Shown here piece after piece: positions 1 to 9,092 of a stretch of DNA of 53,214 nucleotides. The first letter of the stretch is position 1. Every line of letters begins with the position of its first letter. The notes beneath the pieces were generated by a model. It did no database searches and was not told the origin of the DNA. It saw nothing but the letters and a program-made list of their open reading frames with translations. The DNA is from Planctomycetota bacterium (GTDB taxonomy: Bacteria > Planctomycetota > Phycisphaerae > Phycisphaerales > UBA1924), in NCBI GenBank assembly GCA_023432465.1, contig JAEYUO010000069.1, positions 1 through 53,214 of the forward strand. The letters run 5' to 3'. The position numbers and the translations under genes are program-made.

Positions 1-297
1 GGGCGGGCGCGGGCGGTGCTGCTGCGGGGCGGGGTGATGAGCGGCAGCGAGGCGCTCGGGGTGGGGATTGTGAATGAATGTGTGGGGACGCGGGAGGAGC
101 TGATGCCGGCGGTGCGTGCGCTGGCGGAGCGGCTGGCGGGGGGCGGGCCGGGGGCGATGAAGGCGACGAAGGGATTGCTGAACGAGCTGGATGGCTCGCT
201 GGATGCGGCGATTGCGCAGCGCGCGGCGGAGCTGTCGGCGCAGGTGCTGGGGACGGCGGAGGCGCAGGCGAGCTTGCGGGCGAAGCTGGGCGGTTGA
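1..297 (+). CDS. Enoyl-CoA hydratase/isomerase family protein, C-terminal fragment (5' end outside window)
   Basis: The reading frame is open from the first base and ends with TGA at 295-297, leaving 98 residues. The fragment matches the C-terminal third of crotonase-fold proteins: a helix with the pattern SGSEALGVGIVNECV (the usual 'A..A...G.VN.VV' segment after the active site), then a stretch where 'PGAMKATKGLLNEL' stands at the family's 'P.A...K..l' position, and a final helix. The catalytic glutamates and the oxyanion-hole residues lie upstream and cannot be checked. It is probably an enzyme of fatty acid or branched-chain amino acid degradation, which would fit the acyl-CoA mutase about 9 kb away, but the exact substrate is unknown. 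Confidence 0.8.
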   Translation, partial: GRARAVLLRGGVMSGSEALGVGIVNECVGTREELMPAVRALAERLAGGGPGAMKATKGLLNELDGSLDAAIAQRAAELSAQVLGTAEAQASLRAKLGG

Positions 298-319
298 ACG
301 GGGGAGGGGGGCGCGCGAA

Positions 320-343
320 AAAGCCCGGCGCGGGCCGGGCTTT
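320..343. terminator. Bidirectional hairpin terminator between convergent genes
   Basis: A perfect 10-bp stem (AAAGCCCGGC / GCCGGGCTTT) with a 4-base loop lies between the convergent ends at 297 (+) and 374 (-). The stem carries A residues on the left and T residues on the right, so it can work as an intrinsic terminator in both directions. Confidence 0.75.
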
Positions 344-373
344 GGGGGAGGGCGGGGGGATGTCGCGCGCGGC

Positions 374-2428
374 TTATGGGCAGCCGGCGAACCAGCAGGC
401 GAGGAAGGCGAAGATGTCGGGGACGCCGACACCGTTCTGGCCGTCGAAGTCGGCGGCGGGATCGTTGGCGAACCAGGATGCGAGGAAGGCGAAGATATCG
501 GGGACGCCGATGGAACCGTTGTCGTCCCAGTCGCAGGGGCAGGTGTTCGCGCTGGCGGAGAGGACCTTGAAGTCGTCCACGCCTGCCTCGACGATGCCGC
601 CCGCGCCGTCATCGGTGGCGGTGAAGCGGACGCGCATGTTGCTGGTGTTGGTGACGCCGGCGGCGGTGAGCTCGGTCTGGGTGATGGCATCGGGCGTCCA
701 GCGTGTGGACATGTTGGTCTGGTAGGAGCGGAGGCGGACCCAGGGGCCGGCGGTGCCGTTGCTTGAGACATCGACGTAGAGGCCGTCGTTGGCATCGGGC
801 GCGGTCATCATGAGGAAGTAGGAGAAGCAGATGGTGATGTCGCCCTGGGTGAAGTCGAGCGCGGGGCTGATGAGGCGGGTGGAGCCGTTGTCAACATCGC
901 TGTTCCCGGCATCGTTGTCGGTGATGAAGGCCCAGCGGTTGCCGTCGAAGTCCTGGATGGGGTCGTACTGCCACGCGAGGTCGTTGATGACCTGGGCGCG
1001 CTGCCATGCGCCATCGGTGAGGCTGGTGTCGCTCTGGACGGTCCAGCCCTGGTTGGTCTGGAACTGGTCACTGAAGAGGGTGTCCTGAGGATCGGGGGCG
1101 GCGCAGGGGCAGCCGCAGGGGGTCTGGGTGGGGACGATCTTGTAGACGCTGCCGGGGCTGCCGTTGCCGGGCGAGACGCAGATGTAGAGCTCGCCCGCGC
1201 CGTCCTCGCCGTAGCTGGTGATGTTCACGAGGTTGGCGTTGTTGAAGCGGAGCTGGTCGGTGATGTCGGCGTGGAAGGTGATGGCGTTGCCGTTGTAGCG
1301 GACGATGCGGTGGGTCGCGGAGGTGCAGTAGTCGACGTAGAAGTAGCAGCCTTCGAGCGCGGGGATCGCGCTGCCGCGATAGACATAGCCGCCGGTGATG
1401 GAGCATCCGACGCTGTGGGTGTAGTCGAGGATGGGGTCGAAGTAGCCGCCAGCGTTGGGATCGCACCCCTGGCTGGCGACGCCGGTCGGGCAGGCGATGA
1501 GGCCCTCGCGGCAGTCCCAGCCGTAGTTGAGGCCGGCGACCGTGCCGGCGTTGAGGATCGCGCTGTTGCCGTCGAGGGGATTGGCGAGCTGGATCGCGGG
1601 GACGAAGTTGACTTCTTCACGCACATTCTGGCCGACATCGGCGACCCAGAGGTCGCCGGTGAGGCGGTCGAAGGTGCTGCGCCAGGGGTTGCGCATGCCC
1701 TTGGACCAGACCTTGTCGCGCGGGTGGCCGAGGGCGCGGTAGGGGTTGTTGTCGGGGATGTAGAGCCCGTCGCCATCTGCGCCGGCGATGACGTCGTTGA
1801 CATCGAGGCGGAGGATCTTGCCCAGGAGCTGGTTGTCATCCTGGGCGCGGTTGTTGGGATCGTTCGCGTCGCCGCCATCGCCCATGAAGACGTAGAGCAT
1901 GCGATCGGGGCCGAAGTGGATCGAGCCGCCGTTGTGGTTGGCGAAGTCCTGCGGGACGGTGAGGAGGGTGGTTCCGCTGGTGGTGTTGGCCGAGGTCGAG
2001 GTCGTGAACGGGGCGTTGGCCGTGTAGCGGCGGATGTTGGTCGAGCCGTCGATGCGGCTGGTGTAGTTGATGTAGAAGTAGCCGTTGGTGGCGAAGTCGG
2101 GGTGGAAGGCCAGGCCGAGGAGGCCGCGTTCGGTGCCGGCGGTGGTGCGGGTGGAGAGGTCGAGCCCGGTTTGGCCGACGTTGAGGTAGGTCCCCACGAG
2201 CGTGTTGGTGTTGAGGTTGTAGAGCAGGATCTGCCCGGTCTGCTGCAGGATGAAGATGCGGCTGGTGTCGCCCGGGGGCGCGTAGACGCCGACGGGTTGC
2301 GTGAGGCCGCTGAGCACCAACTGGCTCTGGATGCCGATCGGCTGCGCGTGGGCGGGGGCCGCGGCGATGAATGTGGCGCCGGCGGCGATGCACACGGCGG
2401 CTTTGGCGAGGCGATTCAGGATGCTCAT
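374..2428 (-). CDS. Secreted PQQ-dependent sugar dehydrogenase-like protein with C-terminal GC-type dockerin
   Basis: 684 residues. Residues 1-29 are a Sec signal peptide ending in AHA-Q. Residues about 36-432 form a glucose/sorbosone dehydrogenase six-bladed propeller: the segments RGLLGLAFHPDF, NHNGGSIHFGPD and 'GDGGDANDP' match the family's conserved calcium/PQQ region, and KGMRNPWR is also typical. Residues 450-625 look like a beta-sandwich (MAM- or jelly-roll-type) domain. Residues 630-684 are a duplicated dockerin-like unit in which VPDIFAFLASWFA-like segments each follow an acidic DxDxxG-type loop. The family oxidises aldose sugars in the periplasm or outside the cell, passing electrons through PQQ; whether this protein binds PQQ is inferred. 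A GGAG site precedes the ATG at 2428. The dockerin suggests attachment to a cell-surface partner. Confidence 0.85.
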   Translation of the reverse strand: MSILNRLAKAAVCIAAGATFIAAAPAHAQPIGIQSQLVLSGLTQPVGVYAPPGDTSRIFILQQTGQILLYNLNTNTLVGTYLNVGQTGLDLSTRTTAGTERGLLGLAFHPDFATNGYFYINYTSRIDGSTNIRRYTANAPFTTSTSANTTSGTTLLTVPQDFANHNGGSIHFGPDRMLYVFMGDGGDANDPNNRAQDDNQLLGKILRLDVNDVIAGADGDGLYIPDNNPYRALGHPRDKVWSKGMRNPWRSTFDRLTGDLWVADVGQNVREEVNFVPAIQLANPLDGNSAILNAGTVAGLNYGWDCREGLIACPTGVASQGCDPNAGGYFDPILDYTHSVGCSITGGYVYRGSAIPALEGCYFYVDYCTSATHRIVRYNGNAITFHADITDQLRFNNANLVNITSYGEDGAGELYICVSPGNGSPGSVYKIVPTQTPCGCPCAAPDPQDTLFSDQFQTNQGWTVQSDTSLTDGAWQRAQVINDLAWQYDPIQDFDGNRWAFITDNDAGNSDVDNGSTRLISPALDFTQGDITICFSYFLMMTAPDANDGLYVDVSSNGTAGPWVRLRSYQTNMSTRWTPDAITQTELTAAGVTNTSNMRVRFTATDDGAGGIVEAGVDDFKVLSASANTCPCDWDDNGSIGVPDIFAFLASWFANDPAADFDGQNGVGVPDIFAFLACWFAGCP
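401..510 (-). repeat. 81-nt duplicated dockerin coding repeat
   Basis: The stretches 401-429 and 482-510 are nearly identical (one mismatch) and lie 81 bases, or 27 codons, apart. They encode the two VPDIFAFLA segments of the dockerin. The same 81-base spacing occurs in the dockerin of the metalloprotease gene (6854 and 6935). Confidence 0.8.
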
Positions 2429-2713
2429 TCCAATCTCCGGTTAGCGATGCAGAACAGAGGGCACTATCGGGCGTTCAAGGCGTGCCCTTGGGCCAAGCCA
2501 CAACGGACAGCGAACATTTGCGGACCCCCCCGAGGGTGGCCACAGCGGGCCTTGCCACGCCCGAAAACCTGCCACGGGGACGGGCGGATGCCAGTGAAGC
2601 CGGGTTGAACCGGCTCCGTGGGCGGTCGTTTTGGGGGAAGTTCCTCACTGCCGGGGCATCGGACGACGGCCCACGGTTCGCAGCGGGGAAGATCGCGGTT
2701 TCAACGGTGCACG

Positions 2714-3055
2714 TTACGCGGCGGATTCATCGTCTTGGCGGCGGCTGGAATCGCGCAGTTTGGCGATTTCGACGAGGCCGGGGGAGCGGACCGCTCCGCA
2801 CCCAGGGCAGGCGATGCCGTGCGTGCAGATGGGCTGGTCGGACAGGTCGTGCCCGCAGGAGAAGCAGGTCGGATGGGCCAGGCGATGGGTGAGCTTGGAG
2901 ACCGAGACCGCGGCGGCGGCCATGGCGACGCCGACGACGGGGACCCACGGAAGCCCGGCGAGGGTGATCGAGATCAGGGTGGCCAGCGAGATCGCGAGCA
3001 GCCAAAGGGCGGTCTTGATCTTGAGGCCGGAGATCCACTCGAGTTTTTGTCGCAT
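2714..3055 (-). CDS. Small membrane protein with zinc-ribbon-like C-terminus, function unknown
   Basis: 113 residues. Two hydrophobic segments lie at about residues 15-35 and 36-52, followed by a cytoplasmic or periplasmic tail with the cysteines of a probable zinc ribbon: CFSCGHDL followed by ACPGCGAV (two CxxC pairs about 20 residues apart). I do not recognise a named family. It lies downstream of, and on the same strand as, the PH-domain protein (57-base gap), which also has a CxxC pair, so the two may be co-transcribed. The 285 bases between this gene and the dehydrogenase start show no further gene. Confidence 0.6.
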   Translation of the reverse strand: MRQKLEWISGLKIKTALWLLAISLATLISITLAGLPWVPVVGVAMAAAAVSVSKLTHRLAHPTCFSCGHDLSDQPICTHGIACPGCGAVRSPGLVEIAKLRDSSRRQDDESAA

Positions 3056-3112
3056 TGCGGGCAGAGTATAGCGAAAGCCCGATCAGATTCGATGGGGAAT
3101 TGTCCCCGCTCC

Positions 3113-3769
3113 TCACATATCGCGGTAGGCGTCGATGATCTTGCGGACGTGCAGGACGTTGGGGACATCGACGACGTTGATCTCGACACCTTCGTCGGAG
3201 GACGTTGAGAGGCCCAGCGCGCCGACCCCGAGCATGCGGTCGAGGAATGACTGGGTGACCTGAACATCCTGGACGCGGTCGTGCAGGACCTCGCGCTGGT
3301 AGCGGGAAAAGATGCCGCGACGGAGCGTGGTGCGCTTGGTGGTGATGATGAGCGTGGTGGTCCAGGACTTGATCTTCCAGACGATGAACCAGATGACGCC
3401 AAAGAGTGCGAGGATGCCGAAGGCGATGGCGGCGGGGATGAGGGCGGTGGCCATGCTGACGCCCGTTCCGACGATGCCGACGGCGAGTGCCAGGAGCAGG
3501 CCCGCGCCGGCGAGTGGATGGGCACGCACCATGGCCGGATGGACGCGGAGGACTGTTTGCTCGGGCCCGCGATCGGGCGGCAGGCCCAGGGCCTCAGCGC
3601 GGTCGGGTGCGGCGGGGCGGGCCTTGGCGTGCGAGGAAGGGCCGCCGCGGGAAGCGGAGGGGACCACATTGATGTCGGCGCAGTGGGGACACTCGACCTT
3701 GGTTCCGGCGGCGGAGTCATCGGTCTCGAGGAGCTTGTCGCACTTGTCGCAGGGGAACGTGATCATCAT
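3113..3769 (-). CDS. PH domain (YdbS-like) membrane protein with N-terminal zinc ribbon
   Basis: 218 residues. The N-terminus has a zinc-ribbon pattern (CDKCDKLLE followed by ECPHC, two CxxC pairs), common on planctomycete proteins. Two transmembrane segments follow at about residues 85-130. The C-terminal 80 residues are a bacterial PH-2 (DUF304) domain, with the family's 'T..TLRRGIFSR...VLHDRVQDVQV.QSFLDRMLGVG.L.LST' pattern. Such proteins are membrane-associated; their ligand is not known. Two ATGs stand in tandem at 3769 and 3766. Confidence 0.75.
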   Translation of the reverse strand: MMITFPCDKCDKLLETDDSAAGTKVECPHCADINVVPSASRGGPSSHAKARPAAPDRAEALGLPPDRGPEQTVLRVHPAMVRAHPLAGAGLLLALAVGIVGTGVSMATALIPAAIAFGILALFGVIWFIVWKIKSWTTTLIITTKRTTLRRGIFSRYQREVLHDRVQDVQVTQSFLDRMLGVGALGLSTSSDEGVEINVVDVPNVLHVRKIIDAYRDM

Positions 3770-3965
3770 GCAAGGGTAGTTGGGGGAGCGGGGCGGCGGG
3801 TTGCGGGACGCGGCGTGCGAGTTGGGCGAGGCTTTTCGGACCGGCCCGTGCAGACTTCACGATTCCGGGTCGGTGCGGCGACGCATGCGGGTGCTCAAGG
3901 TGCGGGCGAATCGAAGTGCCCCCCTTGACGCGGAGATCAGCCGGGGCGCGCCGCATACTCTCGGC

Positions 3966-5351
3966 ATGCGCACGACATCCGTCCCCAGCAGCCCGAGCCT
4001 TCGTCGCGAGGTCGGTCTCGGAGGCGCGGTTGCGCTGGGTCTGGGGTCGATGATCGGGACGGGGGTGTTTGTGAGCATCGGGATCGCCGCGGGCATCGCG
4101 GGGCCAGCGGTCATCATTGCGATCGTGGTGGCGGCGTTTGTCGCGCTGTGCAACGCGATGAGCAGTGCGCAGCTTGCGGCGATTCATCCGGTCAGCGGCG
4201 GCACATATGAGTATGGGTACCTTCGGCTGCACCCCGCGGCGGGGTTCACGGCGGGGTGGATGTTCCTGTGCGCCAAGTCGGCCTCGGCGGCGACGGCGGC
4301 GCTGGGGTTCTCCGCCTATCTGCTGGGCGTGATGGGAGCGGACTCGGGACGATGGGGCGCGGTGGTCGCGGTCGCGGCGGTGTGCATCATCACGGTGCTG
4401 GTGCTGTCGGGCATCCGCCGATCCAACGTGGCGAACATGGTGATTGTCGCGGTGTCGGTGGGCACGTTGCTGGCGCTTGTGGTGGCGTGCTTCCCCGCTG
4501 CGATGCGGAGCGCGGGCGATCATCTGCTGCCGATGTTCCCGGAAAGCGCCGGACCTGAGCAGGCGGGCGGCACCGGTGGAGCGTGGGGCGCGTGGTGGGA
4601 AGGAATGCTGCACAGCGCAGCGCTCATGTTTGTGGCGTTCACGGGGTATGGTCGGCTGGCGACGCTGGGGGAAGAGGTGCACGAGCCGCGGAAGACGATT
4701 CCGCGGGCGATTCTGGTGACCATCGCGCTGACGGCGGCGCTGTACATCGCGGTGGCGGGCGTGGCGGTGGGGGTGTTGGGTTCGGAAGCGCTGGGAGCGG
4801 CAACGCGCGGCGGCGGCGCGCCGCTGGAGGCGGTGGCGAGGGCGGGATCCGGCGAGTTGCTTGCGAGGGTCATCGCGATCGGGGCGATCGCGGGGATGCT
4901 GGGCGTACTGCTGAACCTTGTGCTTGGCTTGTCGCGGGTGATGCTGGCGATGGGACGCCGCGGGGATATGCCGCGGGCGGTGGCCCGATTGGACGCGGCG
5001 AACACGACGCCGTGGGTTGCTGTGCTGGTCGTGGGCGCGGCGATCGCACTGCTGGCCGGTCTGGGGAGTATCCGGACAGCGTGGTCGTTCAGCGCGTTCA
5101 CGGTGCTGATCTATTACGCGATTACGAATGTTGCCGCGCTGCGGCTTGGGGCGGATGAGCGGCGGTTTCACCCGATCTTTGCATGGGTTGGCCTTGTCGG
5201 GTGCTTGGGGCTTGCGTTCTGGGTGGAGCCGCGGATCTGGGGTGTCGGGCTGGGGGTGATCGCGGCGGGTCTGGCCTGGCACGCGGTTGCGGGGCGGGTG
5301 GCGCAGCGTGCGGGGGCTGAGGGGGGGGCCGGGAGTTCGGGCCGGCCGTGA
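3966..5351 (+). CDS. APC-superfamily amino acid permease
   Basis: 461 residues with about 12 transmembrane segments. The first helix has the glycine-rich APC signature GSMIGTGVF (about residues 27-35), and 'FTGYGRLATLGEEVHEPRKTIPRAIL' in the middle matches the conserved loop between TM6 and TM7. The family moves amino acids or polyamines across the inner membrane by proton symport or exchange; the substrate cannot be told. The frame is open upstream to 3780, but the protein pattern begins at the ATG at 3966. There is no Shine-Dalgarno sequence; a CATACT/TACTCT -10-like element ends 4-6 bases before the ATG, so the mRNA may be leaderless. The upstream neighbour is divergent, with a 196-base spacer. 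Confidence 0.85.
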   Translation: MRTTSVPSSPSLRREVGLGGAVALGLGSMIGTGVFVSIGIAAGIAGPAVIIAIVVAAFVALCNAMSSAQLAAIHPVSGGTYEYGYLRLHPAAGFTAGWMFLCAKSASAATAALGFSAYLLGVMGADSGRWGAVVAVAAVCIITVLVLSGIRRSNVANMVIVAVSVGTLLALVVACFPAAMRSAGDHLLPMFPESAGPEQAGGTGGAWGAWWEGMLHSAALMFVAFTGYGRLATLGEEVHEPRKTIPRAILVTIALTAALYIAVAGVAVGVLGSEALGAATRGGGAPLEAVARAGSGELLARVIAIGAIAGMLGVLLNLVLGLSRVMLAMGRRGDMPRAVARLDAANTTPWVAVLVVGAAIALLAGLGSIRTAWSFSAFTVLIYYAITNVAALRLGADERRFHPIFAWVGLVGCLGLAFWVEPRIWGVGLGVIAAGLAWHAVAGRVAQRAGAEGGAGSSGRP

Positions 5352-5437
5352 GGCGCGCGGCGGCAGGGGTGGGCCTGGGGCAAGAGCGGGGCGGGTGGTT
5401 CGCGCGGGTGTCGCCGGAGTGAACGGCAGAAGTTCTG

Positions 5438-5486
5438 TATACTCCGCCGCGGCCGCGTCTTGAACATATCTCATATGAGATCGGAG
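5438..5486 (+). promoter_or_regulatory. -10 element, 14-bp palindrome and RBS before the 425-aa gene
   Basis: TATACT at 5438-5443 is a good -10 box, with no clear -35. A perfect 14-bp palindrome, ATCTCATATGAGAT, occupies 5468-5481, followed immediately by a GGAG ribosome site at 5483-5486, six bases before the ATG at 5493. The palindrome would lie in the 5' leader, where a repressor could bind, or it could fold over the RBS. The role is inferred. Confidence 0.45.
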
Positions 5487-5492
5487 CGCCCC

Positions 5493-6770
5493 ATGGGTCT
5501 TGGCATCGGACTGATCGCACCACTTCCTCGCCAGGGCGGCAGGCCCATGGCGTGGCCCAAGTTCCAACAACTCGTGGCCGATGCGCTTGAGGGCACGTAT
5601 CTCGCGCTGAACGAGGGGGAGGATGGGTTTGAACTGGAGGTTCATCCTGGCGCCGAATGTCTGCGGTTCACGCCGGAAGGTGATGACGGGTTTTACGTGG
5701 AGACCAAGACCTCGACGCTGGGTCCCGGGTATCACGCCCACATCGTTGAGATGATCGACGAGATCGGGAAGGTGGGGAAGGTCGAGCTTGACTGGGGAGC
5801 CGGAGAGGGCGGGGACGAAACCAACTACGCGGTCGATCGCGACTTTGCCGAACTGCAGAGTCAGATGGCCGAGCAGTTTCGGGCGCTGATCGACGTGATG
5901 TCCGATCGCAGCGCGGAGCATGCGTTGTTCATCAACTGGTCGTTTGGTGTGCCGGAGCCCATCGGCGATGCGGGAGGGTTGTTCACACCATCGGGGCTGC
6001 TCTCGACGAAGTGGTGCCGCGAGGTTGCCGAGGGGAAAGACCTCGGGGCCCGCTGCCGCGAGTTTTATGTCTGGTGGGACAAGGACCGCGATGCGGACTA
6101 CTGGCGCAAGCTCGCTCGCATGACTCTCTGGTCGGAGGTTCGCTGGCGACCGCCGATGAGCGAACGGGAAGCACGGGTGTGGGCGACAGCGCTACTCGCG
6201 GCGGATGAGCTTGAGGAGCTTGGGGCTGCGCACCTCCTGCCCGCGGCGGAGATTGCCGAGCTGCGCGAGCTGATGGAGTGGGATGAAGACACGCCGTGCC
6301 GCGAGCCCTCGCCCAAGGGGATCGGGTACTACCGGCACAACGTCCGTTGGCACCTGCCCGGCGGCTGGGCGTTTGTTCTCGGGGGGTACTTCTTCGAAGA
6401 GATCGAGGAAGATGACAGCGGAGGCCAGACACTTTTGTGGTTCTTCAATGACCGCACCGTCCGCTTCAGCTCGGCCAATATCGAGACCGACAGCGGGCCT
6501 GCGCCGGCTGCGGAACTGCTTGAGTTTGCGACGAGCCAGGCCGCGCCGGATGCGGAAACGATCGAACTCAATCTCGGGCCCGCCACCGCACGCGGCTACT
6601 TCGCCACGGAGTCGGATGAGGAGAGCGGGGAGGAGTACAACGTGTTGTCGGTCACGATCGCGATAGATGGACGGGTCGCGTGGCTGACGATCACGTTTGG
6701 GGATCCTCAGCACCGTGATTGGGCGATGGACATCGCGAGGTCCGTGGTTGCGCCGGCTGACGGTGATTGA
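5493..6770 (+). CDS. Hypothetical protein, acidic, no recognised domain
   Basis: 425 residues, soluble, rich in acidic residues and tryptophan. I do not recognise the family. The ATG at 5493 is chosen because GGAG stands six bases upstream; the frame extends to a TTG at 5460, and another Met lies at 5547 just before the segment AWPKFQQLVADALEG. No signal peptide or transmembrane segment is obvious. It stands alone between divergent and convergent neighbours. The patterned helices and strands suggest a real protein, and GC-rich third positions match the neighbours. Confidence 0.65.
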   Translation: MGLGIGLIAPLPRQGGRPMAWPKFQQLVADALEGTYLALNEGEDGFELEVHPGAECLRFTPEGDDGFYVETKTSTLGPGYHAHIVEMIDEIGKVGKVELDWGAGEGGDETNYAVDRDFAELQSQMAEQFRALIDVMSDRSAEHALFINWSFGVPEPIGDAGGLFTPSGLLSTKWCREVAEGKDLGARCREFYVWWDKDRDADYWRKLARMTLWSEVRWRPPMSEREARVWATALLAADELEELGAAHLLPAAEIAELRELMEWDEDTPCREPSPKGIGYYRHNVRWHLPGGWAFVLGGYFFEEIEEDDSGGQTLLWFFNDRTVRFSSANIETDSGPAPAAELLEFATSQAAPDAETIELNLGPATARGYFATESDEESGEEYNVLSVTIAIDGRVAWLTITFGDPQHRDWAMDIARSVVAPADGD

Positions 6771-6820
6771 TCGAGCGCGACCCGGGGCCTTGCGTAGCAG
6801 CCAAACAATGCGGGAGTTTC

Positions 6821-8995
6821 TCAGCAGGGGCCCGCCGCGGCGAACCACGCGCTCAGGAACGCGAAGATGTCCGAGACCGCCACGCCGCCGACCCCGTCCC
6901 AGTCGGCGGCGGGATCGGATGCGAACCAGAGCGCCAGGAACGCGAAGATGTCGGGGACATCGGTCGAGCCGGAGCTGTCGAGGTCGGTGGGGCAGGGGGC
7001 CTGGCTGAAGAGCCTCCCGGCGGGGACCACCTGCTTGGAGATTCCGGGCCCGGCCCAACGCATGATGAGGCCTGCGCCGCCGCCGCGCTCGAAGAACTCG
7101 ACGCGGAGTGCGTGCTTGCCGGCGTTGAGGGCGATCTGGCCGGACTGTTCGACCATTCCGTGGAGGCCGTCGTTGTTGGCGACGGTGGTGGCGCCGATTT
7201 TCAGGCGGCTGCCGTCATCGGATTCGATGTAGAGCGTGTAGATGCCGGTGGTCGGTGCATCGAGGAAGCCGATGTAGACCGCGCCGATGTCGTCCGCACG
7301 GCCGCTGTCGGAGAAGACGCCGTTGGTCGAGGGGAAATCGATCGTGGCGGCGGCGGATTCGGCGTAGGGCGTGAGGGAATCGAAGTTTGGAAGCACGCTG
7401 GTGTTGCTGGGGAGGGCGTAGTAGCGGACATCGAGGCCGCCCTCGGTGTTGGCGGGGTTCTCGGGCGTCCGCGGCGTGGTGTTCGTCATGGTGACGGTGA
7501 TGGGCGCGCTCTGGCCGGAGGAGTTCACCGCGCGGTAGGTGAAGGTATCGGTGATGGGGGTGCCGGGGTTGGCGGTGTAGGCGATGCGGTCGGAGCCTGC
7601 CCAGCCCGTACCGAGGGATCTGGAGATCGTTGCGCCGCCCGCGCTGGTTCCGCTGATCAGCTGGAGCGACATGGTCTCGCAGGAGATGTCGTTGGGGAGG
7701 ACATCGATGAAGACGGTGGCTCCGCTGATGCCCGTGCCGGAATCGGGCCGGCCGAAGGGGACGCCGGGCATGACCCGCTGGAGGCAGTTTCCGCCCCCGC
7801 CCCAGAGGTAGTTGTTCATGTTGACGATGGTGCACGGGCTGAAGGTCATCAGGCTCGTGTTGACGGCGGGGCTCATGATGTGGCCGACGGGTGAGCTGTC
7901 GCACGCGCCGCCCTGGTTGTCGTGGCCGGTGCCCATGTTGTGGCCGAGTTCGTGCGCCAGCACGACGACGATGCTGTTGAAGTCGCTGGTGTAGCGGCGG
8001 GTGAGGCCGGTGTTGTAACCCTCGCCAGCGCAGGTTGCGCCGACATATGCCAGGCCGGCGATGCCGGCGGTGTTGCGGGCGATCATGAGGTGGACGTTGT
8101 CGCGCTGCGGCGCGGGCTGGCCGGCCCAGAAGGTCCGGAAGGCGTTGAGGATCGCGTAGGGGTCGTCGCCGGTGAGGTAGGGGTGGCCTTCGGTGGGGGG
8201 CGCGCTTGTGACGATGATCTGCACGGTCGTGATGCTCAGACCGAGGTCACGCTCGTAGATGAAGTCCGTCTGATTGATGTATGCCTCGAGGCCGGCGATG
8301 GTCGCGGGGAGGTCTCCGTACGCCTGGAAGAACTCGTAGTCGGTCTCGAAGAGAATCTCGGCGATGCGCTGGCAGGCGGTTGCGGGGCCGCGGAGCGATG
8401 GGGTGTCGTGGTCGGCGCAGCCGGGGGCGCACATGCGTTCATCGTTGCCGCAGACAGCGGGGGGGCGGATGGCATCGCTCGCGCGGGCGATGACGTGCTG
8501 GGTACGGGCGGCATCGTCGTGGCCTTCGAACTGGCTGAGGGGCTGGATGGCCCAGGGGTCGAGGTCGCCGGGGAGATAGATGTTGGCGGTGATCTGTCCG
8601 TCGTAGATCGAGGCGACGACCTGCGCGGCATCGTTCTCGATGAGGCGGCCGCGGAACGTGGTCTCGGGAGGCAGAGGCGCGGGGATCAGGCCCTGGGCGG
8701 TGCGCTCGATCGCCTGGAAGCCCTCAGCGCGGATGGAGTGGGGGAAGAGTTCGAGCGTGACGGGCCCGGTGGGGAGAGGAACCGCCACAATGAACGAACC
8801 GTCGAGCCGCGGCTGGGCGGCGAGGTCGTGGACTGAGCAGCGGGTGAATGGGAGATCGAACTCGGCCGCGGCGGCCTGGCGGGCGACGGCGGGGCGGAGC
8901 ATGCCCTGGGCCGAAGCGGACGGGAGGGTTGCCGAGCACAGCATTGTCGCGAGCCCGAGGCTTGCGATGACGAGGGGGCGCACACGAACGATCAT
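6821..8995 (-). CDS. Secreted zinc metalloprotease (reprolysin-like) with Ig-like, PA14 and GC-type dockerin domains
   Basis: 724 residues from the ATG at 8995. Residues 1-30 are a signal peptide (cut near SASAQ). A propeptide-like region precedes a metzincin catalytic domain at about 205-400: HELGHNMGTGHD at 348-359 gives the HExxHxxGxxHD zinc motif, and HIMSP at about 372-376 is the Met-turn. Residues 420-507 look like a bacterial Ig-like domain, 518-663 a PA14 domain (YIESDDGSRLKI is its core motif), and 667-724 the duplicated dockerin. The protein should be exported and act on proteins outside the cell, with PA14 perhaps binding sugar. The frame runs upstream to 9553, but that part is not protein-like and overlaps the divergent gene. 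The ribosome site is weak. Confidence 0.88.
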   Translation of the reverse strand: MIVRVRPLVIASLGLATMLCSATLPSASAQGMLRPAVARQAAAAEFDLPFTRCSVHDLAAQPRLDGSFIVAVPLPTGPVTLELFPHSIRAEGFQAIERTAQGLIPAPLPPETTFRGRLIENDAAQVVASIYDGQITANIYLPGDLDPWAIQPLSQFEGHDDAARTQHVIARASDAIRPPAVCGNDERMCAPGCADHDTPSLRGPATACQRIAEILFETDYEFFQAYGDLPATIAGLEAYINQTDFIYERDLGLSITTVQIIVTSAPPTEGHPYLTGDDPYAILNAFRTFWAGQPAPQRDNVHLMIARNTAGIAGLAYVGATCAGEGYNTGLTRRYTSDFNSIVVVLAHELGHNMGTGHDNQGGACDSSPVGHIMSPAVNTSLMTFSPCTIVNMNNYLWGGGGNCLQRVMPGVPFGRPDSGTGISGATVFIDVLPNDISCETMSLQLISGTSAGGATISRSLGTGWAGSDRIAYTANPGTPITDTFTYRAVNSSGQSAPITVTMTNTTPRTPENPANTEGGLDVRYYALPSNTSVLPNFDSLTPYAESAAATIDFPSTNGVFSDSGRADDIGAVYIGFLDAPTTGIYTLYIESDDGSRLKIGATTVANNDGLHGMVEQSGQIALNAGKHALRVEFFERGGGAGLIMRWAGPGISKQVVPAGRLFSQAPCPTDLDSSGSTDVPDIFAFLALWFASDPAADWDGVGGVAVSDIFAFLSAWFAAAGPC

Positions 8996-9065
8996 TCCAC
9001 GCACCGAGAAAGGGTCATTCGTCCTGGACTCCCACACCGGGGATGCCTCGGCCTCCCGAGGCTTC

Positions 9066-9092
9066 GGGGGGTGGGGGGAGTGGGGGGAGTGG
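9066..9092 (+). other. G-rich tract with possible G-quadruplex
   Basis: Three runs of six G, separated by T and AGT, plus a terminal GG, lie in the 252-base spacer between two divergent genes. Such a run can in principle form a G-quadruplex. No gene is seen in the spacer. Confidence 0.4.

Noticed and set aside
3717..5921. Long open frame on the minus strand (over 700 codons)
   Set aside because: It is antisense to the permease and neighbours. Its product is rich in Arg, His and Pro with no domain pattern, as expected from GC-rich third positions of the real genes.
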